From Pseudonocardia hierapolitana (lineage in GTDB: Bacteria; Actinomycetota; Actinomycetes; Mycobacteriales; Pseudonocardiaceae), in the NCBI RefSeq assembly GCF_007994075.1, contig NZ_VIWU01000001.1, positions 8,792,959 to 8,856,958 of the forward strand: a DNA stretch of 64,000 bases. Reading direction: 5' to 3'. The position numbers and the translations under genes were made by a program. A model generated the notes under the pieces. It made no database searches, was not told the DNA's origin, and worked only from the letters and a program-made list of their open reading frames with translations. How positions within the stretch are numbered: position 1 is the stretch's first letter; every line of letters begins with the position of its first letter. Below, one piece after another: positions 38,256 through 49,706 of this stretch.

Positions 38256-38956
38256 TCGCCCCGGAAGCCACGGTCGGCGTCGGAGGCCCCTCCCGAGACG
38301 CTCCGCTGGGCGAGCATCCGCGCATCGTCCGCCGACACCTCGACGTCGGCGGGAGTCAGCAGGAACACCCGGTTGGTGACCTTGTCGAACCCGCCGTGCA
38401 GCGCGAACACGAGGCCCGCCGCGAAGTCGACGAGGCGCTTGGCCTCCGCCGCCTCGAGCTCGGTGAGGTTCATGATCACCGGCACCCCGCTGCGGTACCG
38501 CTCGCCGATCGTGCGCGCGTCCCGGTAGCTGCGGGGCTGCAGCGTGGTGATGCGGCTCAGCGCGGCGGCGCCCGTGGCGGGACGCTCCCGCTGCTCTGGC
38601 ACCGATGCCGGCGCCTGCGGCACGGCCCGGAGCGGTTCCTGCAGGTCAGGCTCCATGGCGAGCGCGCCGCGAACCGCGGTTCCCATGCTCGCCGGGCCAC
38701 GGGACGGCACCCGGTCGGCGGCGGCGGGACGCGCGGGACGGCGGTCCCACTCGTCGTCGTAGCGATCGCGGCGGCCGGGGTCGGACTCGTCCTCGTACGT
38801 GAAGCGGTCGTCCCACCGGTCGTTGGTGTAGTCGCGCAGCGAGCGGTCGCGGCGCGCCTCCTGGTAGCGATCGGCAAGCGACTCGTCGGCGTACTCGCCG
38901 AGCTCCTCGGCGGGCACCATGCCGAAGTAGGCCTTGAGCCGGTACATCGCGCCCAT
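38252..38956 (-). CDS. sepF: Cell division protein SepF
   Basis: 234 residues from ATG 38956. The N-terminal amphipathic membrane anchor [15 protein letters not shown] is followed by an Arg/Asp-rich linker and the SepF core (about 140-225; [21 protein letters not shown], then [19 protein letters not shown]). SepF tethers FtsZ filaments to the membrane, which matters here because no ftsA is present. An upstream GTG at 39013 would form a GTGA overlap with yggS and add 19 residues; I prefer 38956 for its GGGAG site and homology to SepF N-termini. Confidence 0.93.
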   Translation of the reverse strand: MGAMYRLKAYFGMVPAEELGEYADESLADRYQEARRDRSLRDYTNDRWDDRFTYEDESDPGRRDRYDDEWDRRPARPAAADRVPSRGPASMGTAVRGALAMEPDLQEPLRAVPQAPASVPEQRERPATGAAALSRITTLQPRSYRDARTIGERYRSGVPVIMNLTELEAAEAKRLVDFAAGLVFALHGGFDKVTNRVFLLTPADVEVSADDARMLAQRSVSGGASDADRGFRGE

Positions 38957-39009
38957 CCGCGCTCCCATCATCGACTGCCCCGACGGCCGGTCGCCCCCGC
39001 GACCGACGA

Positions 39010-39744
39010 TCACCGCGAGGTTAACGGTCGTTCCCCCACAAGGGCCGTTCCGACACGCACGACGCCGGAACCATGCCGGATCGCGGCCTCGAGATCGCCG
39101 CTCATCCCGGCCGAGAGGACCGTGGCCTGCGGAAACCGGTCACGGAGCCCGGAAGCCGCCGCGGCGACGTCCGCGAACGCGGCATCCGGGTCGGCACCGA
39201 GCGGGGCCACCGCCATCAACCCGGCGAGCTGCAGCCCGGCGCACGTGGCGACGTGTTCGGCGAGAGGGAGGAGGCCCTCTCGGGGCACCCCTCCTCGCAG
39301 TGGGTCACCGTCGACGCTGTACTGCAGCAGAATCGGTAACCGATCGGTGCGCCCACCGGTCTCCTGTTCGCGCTGTACGGCCGCATCCAGAGCGTCCGCA
39401 AGGCGGATGGAATCCACCGACTCCACCCGATCGGCCCAGCGCACCACGGACCGGGCCTTGTTCCGCTGCAGGCTCCCGACCAGATGCCAGCGCGGACGCG
39501 CCTGCGGGCGCAGCGCGGCCACGGCGGTGACCTTCGCCTCGGCCTCCTGCACGCGGTTCTCCGCGAACGCGGTGAGCCCGAGGTCCAGCAGTGTCGCGAC
39601 GTCCTCGGCCGGCACCGTCTTGGTCACCGCGAGCAGCTCCACCGAGGCCGGATCCCGACCTGCGGCGGCGCATGCCGCCTCGATCCGCTCCTGCACCGCG
39701 GCGAGCCGCCGCCCGAGCTCCTCACGTCGATCCACGTCCACCAT
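39010..39744 (-). CDS. yggS: YggS-family PLP-binding protein (pyridoxal phosphate homeostasis)
   Basis: 244 residues, alanine-racemase-like TIM barrel. The PLP lysine is Lys42 in LLAVTKTVP; other marks are [25 protein letters not shown], and the phosphate-binding end [28 protein letters not shown] carrier/homeostasis factor rather than an enzyme in known members. Conserved position between pgeF and sepF. Confidence 0.94.
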   Translation of the reverse strand: MVDVDRREELGRRLAAVQERIEAACAAAGRDPASVELLAVTKTVPAEDVATLLDLGLTAFAENRVQEAEAKVTAVAALRPQARPRWHLVGSLQRNKARSVVRWADRVESVDSIRLADALDAAVQREQETGGRTDRLPILLQYSVDGDPLRGGVPREGLLPLAEHVATCAGLQLAGLMAVAPLGADPDAAFADVAAAASGLRDRFPQATVLSAGMSGDLEAAIRHGSGVVRVGTALVGERPLTSR

Positions 39745-39785
39745 CGAACCCTCCCTCGGAACGCGCGCCCCCTACGGGGGATGCG

Positions 39786-40499
39786 TCATCGGGGGTCCAG
39801 CCAGGTGATCGCGGCATGGCGGCCGCTGCGCGGGTCGCGGCGATGGCTGTACAGCTCAGGGGTCTCCCGCGTGCAGCGCGGGTCACCACCGATGCGGGCC
39901 ACCCCGAGCTCGGTGAGCTGGTGGTAGAGCCCGGCGCGCAGGTCCAGTCCCGGCGTGCCCCGCCGGGTGCGTACGGCGCTGCCGGGGAGGAGCGCGTCCA
40001 CCTCGGCGCGCATCGCGGCGGGCACCTCGTAGCACCCGCCGCAGATCGCCGGGCCGAGCAGCACCTCGAGGGCGTCCCGGCGCGCGCCGAGCGCCTCCAT
40101 GGCGGCCACGGTGGCGGGCAGCACCCCGGCGGCGGCTCCCGCGCGCCCCGCGTGCGCGGCCCCGACGACCCCGGCGGCGGGATCGGCGAGCAGCACCGGC
40201 ACGCAATCGGCGGCCAGCACGGCGATCCCCACGCCGGGCAGCGCGGTGACGACGGCATCGGTGGCGGGCACGTCGGCAGCGTCGGCGGCGGGCACCGTGT
40301 CGATCGTGGCCACCCGGGTGCCGTGCACCTGCTCGAGGAACACAACCGGCACCCCGAGCTCGCGCCGCAGCCGGGCGCGGTTGGCGGCGACGGCCGCCGG
40401 GTCGTCCCCGACGAGCGCGGAGAGGTTGAACGAGGCGTGGCCGCCGCGTGAGCGCCCGCCCGCCCGGGTGCTCACCACCCGCCGGACGCGGATGCTCAC
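39786..40499 (-). CDS. pgeF: PgeF/YfiH-family peptidoglycan-editing laccase-domain protein
   Basis: 237 residues with the multicopper-oxidase-like YfiH fold: [23 protein letters not shown] (copper/zinc-site cysteine), [15 protein letters not shown] (histidine) and [11 protein letters not shown]. The E. coli member prevents L-Ser being built into peptidoglycan stems in place of L-Ala; other activities (purine nucleoside) are reported for the family. The GTG at 40499 overlaps the ftsZ stop as GTGA. Confidence 0.92.
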   Translation of the reverse strand: MSIRVRRVVSTRAGGRSRGGHASFNLSALVGDDPAAVAANRARLRRELGVPVVFLEQVHGTRVATIDTVPAADAADVPATDAVVTALPGVGIAVLAADCVPVLLADPAAGVVGAAHAGRAGAAAGVLPATVAAMEALGARRDALEVLLGPAICGGCYEVPAAMRAEVDALLPGSAVRTRRGTPGLDLRAGLYHQLTELGVARIGGDPRCTRETPELYSHRRDPRSGRHAAITWLDPR

Positions 40500-42010
40500 C
40501 TCTTCATGAACGGCGGGACGTCCACGTCGTCGTCGAGGTCCGTGACGTCCACCGGCTGTGTGTAGAGGGGCGCCGGGGAGCGCTCGCTCACGTGCGGACG
40601 CTGGGGCTCGGGCACCGCGTCGTACCCGGGCTCCCGGCGCGGCGCCTCGGTCTGGCGCTGCACGGCCGCGTAGGTGCCGGTGGCGGGCGGGGCCGCCGGC
40701 GGGAGGGTGCCGGCCTGGTTCGGCGTGGACGGCTGGCTCGGTGCCGGCTGCGCGGCGGGCACGCGTGCCCCGGCGTAGGGGGCGGACTGCGCGGCGGCGG
40801 AACCGTTGCCGCTGCCGTTGCCCGCACCGTTGCCGTTCGGGGCCACGCTCGGAGCGGCGCTCGCTGCCGGTGCCGCCGGGGTGGACGGCGCCGTGGGGGC
40901 ACCGCCGGGTGTGGAGGTGGGCGCCGAGCCGTTCCCTCCGGCGGGTGCGCCGCCGTTCCCGTTCCCGGGCGACGTGGTGCCGCTCACGCCTGCGGCGATC
41001 ACGCCGGACGAGGGCTTCTCCTGGGACTTGAACGCGGCGGGTTCGAGCTTCTTGTGCGTGGGCCCGCCCGCCTCGAAGCCGGCTGCGATGACGGTGACGC
41101 GGACCTCGTCGCCGAGCGAGTCGTCGATCACGGTGCCGAAGATGATGTTGGCCTCGGGGTGCGCCGCCTCCTGGACCAGCGAGGCGGCCTCGTTGATCTC
41201 GAACAGGCCCAGGTCGGAGCCGCCCGCGATCGAGAGCAGCACGCCCTGAGCGCCGTCCATCGACGCCTCGAGCAGCGGCGAGTTGATCGCCTTGCCCGCC
41301 GCCTGCACGGCGCGGCCCTCCCCGCGGGAGGAGCCGATGCCCATCAGCGCGCTGCCCGCGCCGGACATGACCGACTTGACGTCGGCGAAGTCGAGGTTGA
41401 TCAGACCGGGGGTGGTGATCAGGTTCGTGATGCCCTGCACACCGGAGAGCAGCACCTCGTCGGCCGAGCGGAACGCGTCCATCAGCGAGACGCCCACGTC
41501 GCCGAGCTGCAGCAGCCGGTCGTTGGGGATGACGATGAGCGTGTCGCACTCGTTGCGCAGCGACTGGATGCCGTCCTCGGCCTGCCCGGCGCGACGGCGG
41601 CCCTCGAACGTGAACGGCCGCGTGACCACACCGATCGTCAGCGCGCCGAGCTTGCGCGCGATCGACGCGACGACGGGCGCACCGCCGGTGCCGGTGCCAC
41701 CGCCCTCGCCGGCGGTGACGAAGACCATGTCGGCCCCCTTGAGGACCTCCTCGATCTCCTCGCGGTGGTCCTCGGCGGCCTTGCGGCCGACCTCGGGGTT
41801 GGCGCCGGCACCGAGGCCGCGCGTGAGCTCCCGGCCGATGTCCAGCTTGACGTCGGCGTCGGACATCAGCAGGGCCTGTGCGTCCGTGTTCACCGCGATG
41901 AACTCGACGCCCTTCAGGCCGACCTCGATCATGCGGTTGACGGCGTTGACGCCGCCGCCACCGATGCCGACGACCTTTATCACGGCCAGGTAGTTGTGCG
42001 GGGGCGTCAT
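40496..42010 (-). CDS. ftsZ: Cell division protein FtsZ
   Basis: Tubulin-like GTPase that forms the Z-ring. 504 residues from ATG 42010: [20 protein letters not shown], nucleotide loop GGGTGTG (103-109), T7 loop [11 protein letters not shown]. The globular part ends near 320; the following linker of about 165 residues is long and rich in Gly/Asn/Pro/Ala. The C-terminal peptide [17 protein letters not shown] is the docking site for SepF/FtsW. An upstream in-frame ATG at 42031 is less likely. A 280-bp gap separates it from ftsQ, leaving room for its own promoters. Confidence 0.98.
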   Translation of the reverse strand: MTPPHNYLAVIKVVGIGGGGVNAVNRMIEVGLKGVEFIAVNTDAQALLMSDADVKLDIGRELTRGLGAGANPEVGRKAAEDHREEIEEVLKGADMVFVTAGEGGGTGTGGAPVVASIARKLGALTIGVVTRPFTFEGRRRAGQAEDGIQSLRNECDTLIVIPNDRLLQLGDVGVSLMDAFRSADEVLLSGVQGITNLITTPGLINLDFADVKSVMSGAGSALMGIGSSRGEGRAVQAAGKAINSPLLEASMDGAQGVLLSIAGGSDLGLFEINEAASLVQEAAHPEANIIFGTVIDDSLGDEVRVTVIAAGFEAGGPTHKKLEPAAFKSQEKPSSGVIAAGVSGTTSPGNGNGGAPAGGNGSAPTSTPGGAPTAPSTPAAPAASAAPSVAPNGNGAGNGSGNGSAAAQSAPYAGARVPAAQPAPSQPSTPNQAGTLPPAAPPATGTYAAVQRQTEAPRREPGYDAVPEPQRPHVSERSPAPLYTQPVDVTDLDDDVDVPPFMKR

Positions 42011-42290
42011 AAGAGCGCACCTTCCAGTCAAGCTCGGGTCCGTCCCCGGGGGTCCGGGCCATCGGGGAGAACGCTAGGTCTCGTCCCGGTCTCGGTCCAG
42101 CAGGCGCGCCGCTGGCGCGCCAGCCCCCAAAGGGGTCGATCTTCAATGCTGATCTTTCCCTCCGGCCCGGGAGAACGGGCGAGCGGGGGCCGCACGTCAC
42201 CATAGCGGGCGACCCGACGACACCCGATCAGCTCGACGCGCCCCCGTCCACACCCCGAATCGCGCGCACCGAGACCGCGACTCGCGGTGG

Positions 42291-43070
42291 TCAGCGGCGG
42301 ATCGTGGGGAGGTCAGGGCTCGTCACGTCGTAGACCGTGCCGGGCTGCGTGAGCAGCGCGGTGAGGGCGATCGTCTTCTCCTCGGCCCGCTCCGGGGTGC
42401 CCCAGCGGACCTCCCTGCCCTCCACGAGGCGCAGCGTGACCTGGCCCGGCGCGCCCGGGGCCACGACGCTCGCACCCGCGGTCTCGACCTGCGCGCGCAG
42501 GGTGTCGGGCAGGGACGTGAGCACGGCCACCGCGGCGAGGGTCGCCGGGTCGCCGGAGCGCGGCGTGGTCGTCAGCCGGGGCAGGCCGGGTGCGGGCGCG
42601 CCCCGGTAGACGACACCGGAGCGGTCGACGAGGGCGGGCCCCTGCGCGGTGGAGACGGTCGCCACCGGCACCCGTTCCGTGACCGTGACGGTGATCGTGT
42701 GCGGCCACGACCTCCCGACGTGCACCGACTCCACCGGGGGCAGCGCGGCCACCCGCGTGGCCACGCCCCACGTGTCGACGGCCGCGAGCGGGGCTCCGGC
42801 CGGCACGGCGGCCGCGTCGAGGACGTCCGCCTCCGGCACCGTGACGAGGCCGATGACCTCCACCGCCTCGACGTCGAACAGGCCTGCGTCGTACAGCAGC
42901 ACGCGGCCGCCGAGGCCGAGGCCGACGAGGAGCAGCAGCCCGATCAGCAGGGCGGCCAGGCGGCGGCGCCGGTAGCGCGCCTTCGACGCCAGGCGGGGAT
43001 GGGCCCGCTCCGGTTCACGGGGCGGGGGCCGGTCCGCCACCGCGCGCCGCCCACGGCCCGGGCGGTTCAT
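42291..43070 (-). CDS. ftsQ: Cell division protein FtsQ
   Basis: 259 residues: cytoplasmic basic N-terminus, one transmembrane helix (about 38-57), a POTRA domain (about 63-130; FDVEAVEVIGLVTVPEADVL) and the FtsQ beta domain (PVATVSTAQGPALVDRSGVVY). Links the septal wall machinery to the Z-ring. ATG at 43070 shares a base with the murC stop (TGATG); a GTG at 43073 is an alternative. Confidence 0.93.
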   Translation of the reverse strand: MNRPGRGRRAVADRPPPREPERAHPRLASKARYRRRRLAALLIGLLLLVGLGLGGRVLLYDAGLFDVEAVEVIGLVTVPEADVLDAAAVPAGAPLAAVDTWGVATRVAALPPVESVHVGRSWPHTITVTVTERVPVATVSTAQGPALVDRSGVVYRGAPAPGLPRLTTTPRSGDPATLAAVAVLTSLPDTLRAQVETAGASVVAPGAPGQVTLRLVEGREVRWGTPERAEEKTIALTALLTQPGTVYDVTSPDLPTIRR

Positions 43071-44503
43071 CACGACTCCCGCTTCTCCAGTTCCAGGAGG
43101 ATCTCCGGTGCCAGCACGGTGACGTCGCCGGCGCCCATCGTGATGACGAGGTCGCCCGCCGCGGCGATCCCGGCGACGACGGCCGGCACGTCCTCCCAGC
43201 GGGGCACGAACCGCACGCGCTCGGCCGGCAGCGGCACGGCGTCGGCGATCAGCGCCCCGCTCACCCCCGGCTGCGGGTCCTCCCGCGCGCCGTACACGTC
43301 GAGCACGACCACCTCGTCGGCGAGCCCGAGCGCCTCGGCGAACTCGGCGGCGAAGTCGCGGGTTCGGGAGTAGAGGTGCGGCTGGAACGCCACCACCACG
43401 CGGCCCCGGCCCTCGGCCTGGCCGTCCACCACCTGGCGCGCGGCCCGCAGCTGCGCCGCGACCTTGCTCGGGTGGTGTGCGTAGTCGTCGTACACCGCCA
43501 CGCCCGCGGCCCGGCCGCGGAACTCGAACCGCCGCCGCACGCCGTCGAACACGGCGAGCCCGGCGAGCAGCGCATCGGCCTCGGCCCCGAGCTCGACGCC
43601 CGCGAGCAGCGCGGCGAGCGCGTTGAGCGCCATGTGCTCGCCGGGCACGGCGAGGCGCAGGAGGTGCTCGCGGCCATCGTGGGCCAGCACGACGCGCGCG
43701 CCCGTCCCGTCGGGGCGGAAGTCGACGAGCCGCGCGTCGGCACCGGCGGCGCGGCCGTAGCGGCGCACCCGGATGCCCCGCTCCTGCGCGCGGGAGGCGA
43801 GTGCGGCGGCGCCCGGGTCGTCCAGGCAGGTCACGAGCGTCCCGCCGGGCACGATCCGCCCCAGGAACTCGTCGAACGCGGCGACGTAGGCCTCCGCGCT
43901 GCCGTAGTGGTCGAGGTGGTCGGCCTCCACGTTCGTCACGACCGCCACGGTGGGCGAGAAGGCGAGGAACGACGCGTCGCTCTCGTCGGCCTCCACGACG
44001 AACACGTCGCCGCTGCCCTCGTGGGCGCCCGACCCGGACGCGGCGAGGTCGCCACCGATGGCGAACGACGGGTCGAGCCCGCAGTGCTGCAGCGCGACGG
44101 TGAGCATCGACGTGGTCGAGGTCTTGCCGGCCGTGCCGGTGACGGCGGCGAGCCGGCGCCCCTCGGTGAGCGCGGCGAGCGCCCGGGCGCGGTGCACGAC
44201 CGGAAGGCCCCGCTCGCGGGCGGCGGCGAGCTCCGGGTTGCCCTCCCGGATCGCGGACGACACCACCACGGTGGCGGGCGGCTCCGGCAGGTGCGCGGCG
44301 TCGTGCCCGACGGAGACGTCGGCGCCCAGCGCGCGCAGCGCCAGAACGGTGCGGGAGTCCTTCGCGTCCGAACCGGACACGGCCGCGCCCCTGGCCAGCA
44401 GGATCCGCGCGATGCCGCTCATCCCGGCACCGCCGATCCCGATCAGGTGCACGCGCTTCTCGAGCTCGGTCCGCGCAGGTGGTTCGCTCACAGGTTCGCT
44501 CAT
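43070..44503 (-). CDS. murC: UDP-N-acetylmuramate-L-alanine ligase
   Basis: Adds the first stem residue to UDP-MurNAc. 477 residues from ATG 44503 with Mur ligase signature [14 protein letters not shown] (N-terminal), ATP loop [36 protein letters not shown] and the substrate domain [15 protein letters not shown]. The start overlaps the murG stop as ATGA; the longer start at 44515 is less likely. Confidence 0.97.
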   Translation of the reverse strand: MSEPVSEPPARTELEKRVHLIGIGGAGMSGIARILLARGAAVSGSDAKDSRTVLALRALGADVSVGHDAAHLPEPPATVVVSSAIREGNPELAAARERGLPVVHRARALAALTEGRRLAAVTGTAGKTSTTSMLTVALQHCGLDPSFAIGGDLAASGSGAHEGSGDVFVVEADESDASFLAFSPTVAVVTNVEADHLDHYGSAEAYVAAFDEFLGRIVPGGTLVTCLDDPGAAALASRAQERGIRVRRYGRAAGADARLVDFRPDGTGARVVLAHDGREHLLRLAVPGEHMALNALAALLAGVELGAEADALLAGLAVFDGVRRRFEFRGRAAGVAVYDDYAHHPSKVAAQLRAARQVVDGQAEGRGRVVVAFQPHLYSRTRDFAAEFAEALGLADEVVVLDVYGAREDPQPGVSGALIADAVPLPAERVRFVPRWEDVPAVVAGIAAAGDLVITMGAGDVTVLAPEILLELEKRES

Positions 44504-45618
44504 CGGTCCCTCCACGGCGGCAGCACCTGCGTCGCCGGCTCCGGGGTGGCGCCCACCAGCTCCAGCACCATGCGGGCGAGCGTGTCGGCGGCGTCGGCGT
44601 GCCCCGACGAGCGGGCGGCGGCCCCGGCCTCGGCCAGCCGCCGCGCGTCGTGCAGGAGCGGCACGAGCTCGGCGGCCACCCGCTCCCCCGTGAGGTCGGC
44701 GTCGTCGACCAGCACCCCACCGCCCGCGGCGACCACCGGCCGGGCGTTGAGCGACTGCTCACCGTTGCCGTGCGGCAGCGGCACGTAGACGGCGGGCAGT
44801 CCCACGGCCGAGACCTCCGCGACGGTGGTGGCGCCCGCCCGGCAGAGCACGGCGTCGGCCGCGGCGTAGGCGAGGTCCATCCGCTCGATGTAGGGCACGC
44901 CGAGGTAGCCCGGCGCGGGCGGGGCCGGCTCGCCGCCCTTGCCGTGCGCGTGCAGCACCGCGATACCGGCCCGCAGCAGCTCGGGCAGCGCGGCCGCCAC
45001 GGCGGTGTTGAGCGTGCGGGCGCCGAGCGAGCCGCCGAACACGAGCAGCACCGGCCCCTGCGGCGGGAGGCCGAAAAACTGCCGGGCCTGCGCACGCAGA
45101 CCCTGGCGGTCCAGCGCGGTGATGGACCGCCGCAGCGGCATCCCCACCACCCGCTCGCCGGGCAGCCCGCTGCCCGGCACCGCCACCGCGACGATGTCGG
45201 CGAACCGGGCGCCCACCTTGTTGGCCAGCCCGGCGCGGGCGTTCGCCTCGTGCACGACGATCGGCACCCGGCCGCGGGCGCCCAGGTACGCGGGCAGCGC
45301 GACGTAACCGCCGAACCCCACCACCACCTGGGCACCGACCGCGGCGAGCACCTCACGGACCCGCGTGACGGCGCCGCGGACCTTGCCCGGCAGGCGCAGC
45401 AGGTCGGCGGTCGGCTTGCGCGGCAGCGGCACCGGCGGGATCAGCTCGAGGGGGTAGCCGCGGGCCGGGATGAGCGTGGTGTCGAGGCCCTTCTCCGTGC
45501 CCAGTGCGGTGATGCGCGCGTCCGGCCGCAGCACGCGCACGGCGTCGGCGAAGGCGAGCGCGGGCTCGATGTGCCCGCCGCTCCCCCCGCCCGCGACGAC
45601 TATCGACGGCCCGGTCAT
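44500..45618 (-). CDS. murG: UDP-GlcNAc:lipid I GlcNAc transferase MurG
   Basis: Makes lipid II on the inner face of the membrane. 372 residues with the glycine-rich loops [15 protein letters not shown] (about 7-21) and [34 protein letters not shown] and the donor-binding [14 protein letters not shown] at 45618 overlaps the ftsW stop; its own stop overlaps murC. All junctions from murD to ftsQ are four-base or one-base overlaps. Confidence 0.97.
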   Translation of the reverse strand: MTGPSIVVAGGGSGGHIEPALAFADAVRVLRPDARITALGTEKGLDTTLIPARGYPLELIPPVPLPRKPTADLLRLPGKVRGAVTRVREVLAAVGAQVVVGFGGYVALPAYLGARGRVPIVVHEANARAGLANKVGARFADIVAVAVPGSGLPGERVVGMPLRRSITALDRQGLRAQARQFFGLPPQGPVLLVFGGSLGARTLNTAVAAALPELLRAGIAVLHAHGKGGEPAPPAPGYLGVPYIERMDLAYAAADAVLCRAGATTVAEVSAVGLPAVYVPLPHGNGEQSLNARPVVAAGGGVLVDDADLTGERVAAELVPLLHDARRLAEAGAAARSSGHADAADTLARMVLELVGATPEPATQVLPPWRDR

Positions 45619-47174
45619 CGCACCCGCCCCCGCTGGACCGGCGCCCGGTACGGCTGGGGCGGCGGCAGCTGCAGCAGCCGGGCGATGTGGCCATCGCCGT
45701 GCTGCTTGAGCGCCGCGATGGCCTCGGGTTCGTGCCGCGCCGCGTTGGCGAGCACCCCGAAGACGAACATGGTGACCACGAGGGAGGTGCCTCCCGAGGA
45801 GATCAGCGGGAGCTGCAGGCCCGTGACCGGCAGCAGCCCCACGACGTACCCGATGTTGATGGCGGCCTGGGTGACGAGCCACGTCGTGGACGTCGCCACG
45901 ACGAGCCGCAGCCACGGGTCGACGCTGCGCGCGGCGATCCGGAAGCCGGTGTAGGCGAGCGTGGCGAACAGGGCCAGCACCGCGAACGCCCCGATGAAGC
46001 CCAGCTCCTCTGCCACGATCGCGAAGATGAAGTCGTTGTGGGCGTTGGGCAGGTAGCTCCACTTGGCCCGGCCCTGCCCGAGGCCCTGCCCGAAGAGCCC
46101 GCCGTCGGCGAGGGAGTAGAGCGCCTGCCGGGCCTGGAAGCCGGCCTGCTGCAGGTCCGCGCTCTCCGGGGAGAGGAACGCGGTGATGCGGCTCATCCGG
46201 TACTCGGCCGTGAGCGCGAGCACGATGGCGCCGCCCACGGCGCCGCTGCTCAGGGCGAGGATCAGCCGCATCGGGGCACCCCCGAAGTAGAGCAGCGCGA
46301 CGAGCACGATGCCCAGCGAGATCGTCATGCCCAGGTCGGGCTGCAGCACCAGCAGCGTCAGCAGCACGACGGTGACCGGCACGACCGGCGAGAGCGCGTA
46401 CTTCCACCGGTGCATGACGGCCCGGCGGGCGACGAGCACGTGGGCGCCCCACAGGGTGAGCGCCACCTTCACCGCCTCCGACGGCTGCACGGAGAACGTC
46501 CCGATCGCGAACCAGGCCCGCGACCCGTTGCGGGTCTCACCGACGAACAGCACCGCCACCAGCGCAAGCGCACCGACGACGAGCGCGGCGGGGGCGAGCG
46601 AGCGCAACCGGCGCGGCGAGATGCGCAGCCCGAGCCAGAACATCAGCAGGCCGGGCACGCAGAACATCAGCTGCCGGGTGAACACCGAGTACGACGAGCC
46701 GTCCGCCGTGAGCGCCTCCACCGACGACGCCGACAGCACCATGACCAGCCCGAACAGCGTGAGCAGGCCGAACACCCCGAGCACGAGGTGCAGCGAGGTG
46801 AGCGGGCGGCGCAGCCACTGGCCGAGCGCGGCGGCCGTGCGGGCGACCGCGAGGCGCACCCCGTTCGGGCGGACCCCGAAGCGTCCCCGGAACGCATCCG
46901 TGACGCCCTTCGACGCAGGCCGTGCCGTACCCCGCGCCGCGGCACTTCTCCCCGCCGTGCCCTTCGCCCCCGTGCCCTTCGTCGCCGTGCCCTTCGTCGC
47001 CGTGCCCTTCGCCCCCGTGCCCTTCGTCGCCGTGCCCTTCGCCCCCGTGCCCTTCGCCCCCGTGCCCTTCGCCGCTGCGCTCTTCGCCGCCGTCCCCTTC
47101 GACGCCGTGCGCACCGACCGGCTCCGCTCCCTGCCGGCGGCCCGGTCCCCGGCGCGCGGCCACGGCACGGTCAC
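45615..47174 (-). CDS. ftsW: Septal peptidoglycan glycosyltransferase FtsW with a lysine-rich repeat N-terminus
   Basis: SEDS-family polymerase that works with FtsI. 519 residues from GTG 47174 (GTGA with the murD stop). The SEDS domain (about 120-480, ten helices) has the family marks [49 protein letters not shown] and SSGGTSLV. Unusual: residues 26-75 are ten tandem pentapeptides of the type KGT(A/G)(A/T), encoded by a 15-bp repeat, giving a strongly basic, disordered cytoplasmic extension before the first helix. Confidence 0.95.
   Translation of the reverse strand: MTVPWPRAGDRAAGRERSRSVRTASKGTAAKSAAAKGTGAKGTGAKGTATKGTGAKGTATKGTATKGTGAKGTAGRSAAARGTARPASKGVTDAFRGRFGVRPNGVRLAVARTAAALGQWLRRPLTSLHLVLGVFGLLTLFGLVMVLSASSVEALTADGSSYSVFTRQLMFCVPGLLMFWLGLRISPRRLRSLAPAALVVGALALVAVLFVGETRNGSRAWFAIGTFSVQPSEAVKVALTLWGAHVLVARRAVMHRWKYALSPVVPVTVVLLTLLVLQPDLGMTISLGIVLVALLYFGGAPMRLILALSSGAVGGAIVLALTAEYRMSRITAFLSPESADLQQAGFQARQALYSLADGGLFGQGLGQGRAKWSYLPNAHNDFIFAIVAEELGFIGAFAVLALFATLAYTGFRIAARSVDPWLRLVVATSTTWLVTQAAINIGYVVGLLPVTGLQLPLISSGGTSLVVTMFVFGVLANAARHEPEAIAALKQHGDGHIARLLQLPPPQPYRAPVQRGRVR
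46957..47106 (-). repeat. 15-bp tandem repeat inside ftsW
   Basis: Ten 15-bp units; eight are nearly perfect, alternating between two variants (plus strand GTGCCCTTCGCCCCC and GTGCCCTTCGTCGCC), and the two at the right end are degenerate. They encode the [10 protein letters not shown] pentapeptides of the FtsW N-terminus in frame, so copy number can change without breaking the gene. Confidence 0.92.
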
Positions 47175-48577
47175 GGCGTGCCCGACCCTGCGTGGTCCAG
47201 CCCCGCCGCCGCATCCGCGAACCGCAGGCCGCGTTCCGCGTAGTCGGCGAACTGGTCCATCGAGGCCGCGGCCGGGGCGAGCAGGACGACGTCGCCCGGC
47301 CGGGCGAGGGCGGCGGCACGCCGAACGGCGGTCGTCATGACGTCGGTCGACATCGGGGAATCGTCGCCCGGCACGACCTCGGCGACGGGGAGGTCGGGCG
47401 CGTGTCGCGCGAGGGCGGCCAGTATCTCGGCGCGGTCGCTGCCGATCACGACGGCGGCGCGCAGCCCGCGGGCGTGCCGCGCGACGAGGTCGTCCACGGA
47501 CGCCCCCTTGAGCAGGCCGCCGACGATCCAGACGACCGGGGTGGGTGCCTGCGCGGCGAGGGACGCGGCGGCGGCGTGCGGATTGGTGGCCTTGGAGTCG
47601 TCGACGTAGCGGACGCCGTCGACGGTGGCGATCACGCCGCCGCGGTGCGGGCCCGGGCGGAAGTCGTCCAGACCGGCGCGGACGGCGTCCGGTCCGACGC
47701 CGGCGGCGCGGGCGAGCGCGGCGGCGGCGAGCGCGTCGGCGACACCGGGTGCGCCCGCCGGGTGCACGGAAGCCGCCTCCACGAGCGGGCCGCCGGCCGG
47801 GTCGTCGCAGAAGGCGCGGTCCACGAGCATCCCGTCGACGAGCCCGAGCTGGCCGGGCCCCGGCTCGCCGAGCGTGACGCCGACCCGGCGGGGCGCGGGC
47901 GCCACGGCGAGCAGTGCGGCCGCCGCGGGGTCGTCCACGCCTGCGACGGCGACCTCCGCCCGCAGCGCCCGCGCCTTCGCGGCGGCGTATGCGGCGAACG
48001 AGCCGTGCCAGTCGAGGTGGTCGTGGGCCACGTTGAGCACACACCCGGCGAACGGGCGGATCGACGGCGACCAGTGCAGCTGGAAGCTCGAGAGCTCCAC
48101 GGCGAGCACCTCGTGACCCGCGCGCAGCGCCTCGACCACCGGATAGCCGATGTTGCCGCAGGCCACGGCATCCCGGCCGGCGGCGCGCAGGATCGCGGCC
48201 AGCATGCCGGTGGTGGTGGTCTTGCCGTTGGTGCCGGTGACCGCGAGCCACCCGGGAGGGCGGTCCCGGGCCTGCCCCAGCCACCACGCCAGCTCCGGCT
48301 CCCCCACCAGCGGCACGCCCGCCGCGGCGGCCGCGGCGACGAGCGGGTGGTCCGGGCGGCGCCCCGGGGACGTGACGACGAGCGCGGTGCCCGGGGGAAC
48401 GCCGTCCGGGTCGTCGCCGGCCTCCGCGCCGGGCGGGAGGTCGGCCAGCGCGGCGGGCCGGGCGTCGGTGACGGTGACCCGCGCGCCCACCTCGACGAGC
48501 GCTGCCGCGGCCGCGAGTCCCGACACCCCGGCCCCGGCCACGAGCACCCGGGCACCGGACAGGTCGTCGAGCCTCAT
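47171..48577 (-). CDS. murD: UDP-N-acetylmuramoylalanine-D-glutamate ligase
   Basis: Adds D-Glu to UDP-MurNAc-L-Ala. 468 residues from ATG 48577: VLVAGAGVSGLAAAAAL (UDP-substrate domain), AVTGTNGKTTTTGML (ATP loop), NVAHDHLDWHG, VRYVDDSKATNPHAA and VWIVGGLLKG. A longer start at 48646 would add residues unlike other MurD N-termini. It follows mraY by 58 bp and overlaps ftsW by GTGA. Confidence 0.96.
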   Translation of the reverse strand: MRLDDLSGARVLVAGAGVSGLAAAAALVEVGARVTVTDARPAALADLPPGAEAGDDPDGVPPGTALVVTSPGRRPDHPLVAAAAAAGVPLVGEPELAWWLGQARDRPPGWLAVTGTNGKTTTTGMLAAILRAAGRDAVACGNIGYPVVEALRAGHEVLAVELSSFQLHWSPSIRPFAGCVLNVAHDHLDWHGSFAAYAAAKARALRAEVAVAGVDDPAAAALLAVAPAPRRVGVTLGEPGPGQLGLVDGMLVDRAFCDDPAGGPLVEAASVHPAGAPGVADALAAAALARAAGVGPDAVRAGLDDFRPGPHRGGVIATVDGVRYVDDSKATNPHAAAASLAAQAPTPVVWIVGGLLKGASVDDLVARHARGLRAAVVIGSDRAEILAALARHAPDLPVAEVVPGDDSPMSTDVMTTAVRRAAALARPGDVVLLAPAAASMDQFADYAERGLRFADAAAGLDHAGSGTP

Positions 48578-48635
48578 TCTGCGGTCACGCTCCCGTTGGT
48601 GGTTGCCGACGATGTAACCACTCCCGCCCCCCGGC

Positions 48636-49706
48636 TCAGCCACCACCCGCTGCCGTGAGCCACTCCTGGTAGAAGAGGCCGAGCCCCAGGGCCGCGCACA
48701 TGGCCGCGAGCAGCCAGAACCGGACGATCACCGTGGTCTCGGCCCACCCGGCGAGCTCGAAGTGGTGGTGGAAGGGCGCCATCCGGAACACCCGGCGGCG
48801 GGTGGTGCGGAACACCGCGATCTGCACGGCCACCGACAGCACCTCCACCACGAACACGCCCCCGATCACCACGAGCAGGAGCTCCGTGCGCGTGACGATC
48901 GACAGGCCGGCGATGAGCCCGCCGATGGCGAGGGAGCCGGTGTCGCCCATGAAGATCCGGGCGGGTGCGGCGTTCCACCAGAGGAAGCCGATGCAGCCGC
49001 CCATCGCGGCGGCGGCGACGAGCGCGACGTCGAGCGGGTCCCGCACCTGGTAGCAGCCTGCGGCGCTGGCGATCGCGCAGTTGTTGCGGAACTGCCAGAA
49101 CCCGATGATCGTGTAGGTGGCCAGCACGATCGCGCCGGTGCCGGCGGCCAGCCCGTCGAGCCCGTCGGTGAAGTTCACCGCGTTCGACCAGCCGGCGATG
49201 ATGAGGTTGGCGAGCAGCACGAAGCCGATCGCACCGAACGACAGCACCGTGATGTCCCGGACGAACGAGAGGCTGTCCGAGGCCGGGGCGAGCCCGTCGG
49301 CGTTGGCGAACCGCAGCGCGAGGATGCCGAAGATCGTGGCGGTGAGCACCTGGCCCACGGTCTTGGAGGTCTTGTTCAGGCCCAGGTTGCGGGCCCGGCG
49401 CAGCTTGATGAAGTCGTCGAGGAAGCCGACGATCCCCAGCGCGGTGGTCAGGAACAGCACCAGCAGCGCCGACGCCGTGATCGGCTCGCCGGTGAGCAGG
49501 TGCGAGACGATGTAGCCCAGCCAGATCGCGAGCAGGATCGCGACCCCGCCCATGGTGGGCGTGCCCCGCTTGGCCTGGTGGCTCTGCGGGCCCTCGGCCC
49601 GGATCTCCTGCCCGAACCCCTGCCGGGCGAAGAACCGGATGAGGTAGGGGGTCAGCAGGATCGAGACCGCGAGCGCGACGCCCGCGGCGATGAAGACTCC
49701 TCTCAC
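48636..49706 (-). CDS. mraY: Phospho-MurNAc-pentapeptide transferase MraY
   Basis: Forms lipid I by moving phospho-MurNAc-pentapeptide onto undecaprenyl phosphate. 356 residues, ten transmembrane helices, with [20 protein letters not shown] (catalytic Asp pair), [27 protein letters not shown] and MAPFHHHFE. The GTG at 49706 overlaps the murF stop as GTGA. Confidence 0.97.
   Translation of the reverse strand: MRGVFIAAGVALAVSILLTPYLIRFFARQGFGQEIRAEGPQSHQAKRGTPTMGGVAILLAIWLGYIVSHLLTGEPITASALLVLFLTTALGIVGFLDDFIKLRRARNLGLNKTSKTVGQVLTATIFGILALRFANADGLAPASDSLSFVRDITVLSFGAIGFVLLANLIIAGWSNAVNFTDGLDGLAAGTGAIVLATYTIIGFWQFRNNCAIASAAGCYQVRDPLDVALVAAAAMGGCIGFLWWNAAPARIFMGDTGSLAIGGLIAGLSIVTRTELLLVVIGGVFVVEVLSVAVQIAVFRTTRRRVFRMAPFHHHFELAGWAETTVIVRFWLLAAMCAALGLGLFYQEWLTAAGGG

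Noticed and set aside
42103..42121. Paired GGCGCGCC palindromes between ftsQ and ftsZ as an operator
   Set aside because: Eight-base GC palindromes arise easily at this base composition and the position gives no other support.
39786..42203. 805-codon minus frame including pgeF and ftsZ
   Set aside because: Only the final 237 codons match PgeF; upstream it is an out-of-phase reading of ftsZ.
42291..45356. 1021-codon minus frame covering ftsQ, murC and part of murG
   Set aside because: Only its last 259 codons correspond to a protein (FtsQ); the rest is an out-of-phase reading of murC and murG, which have clear motifs in their own frames.
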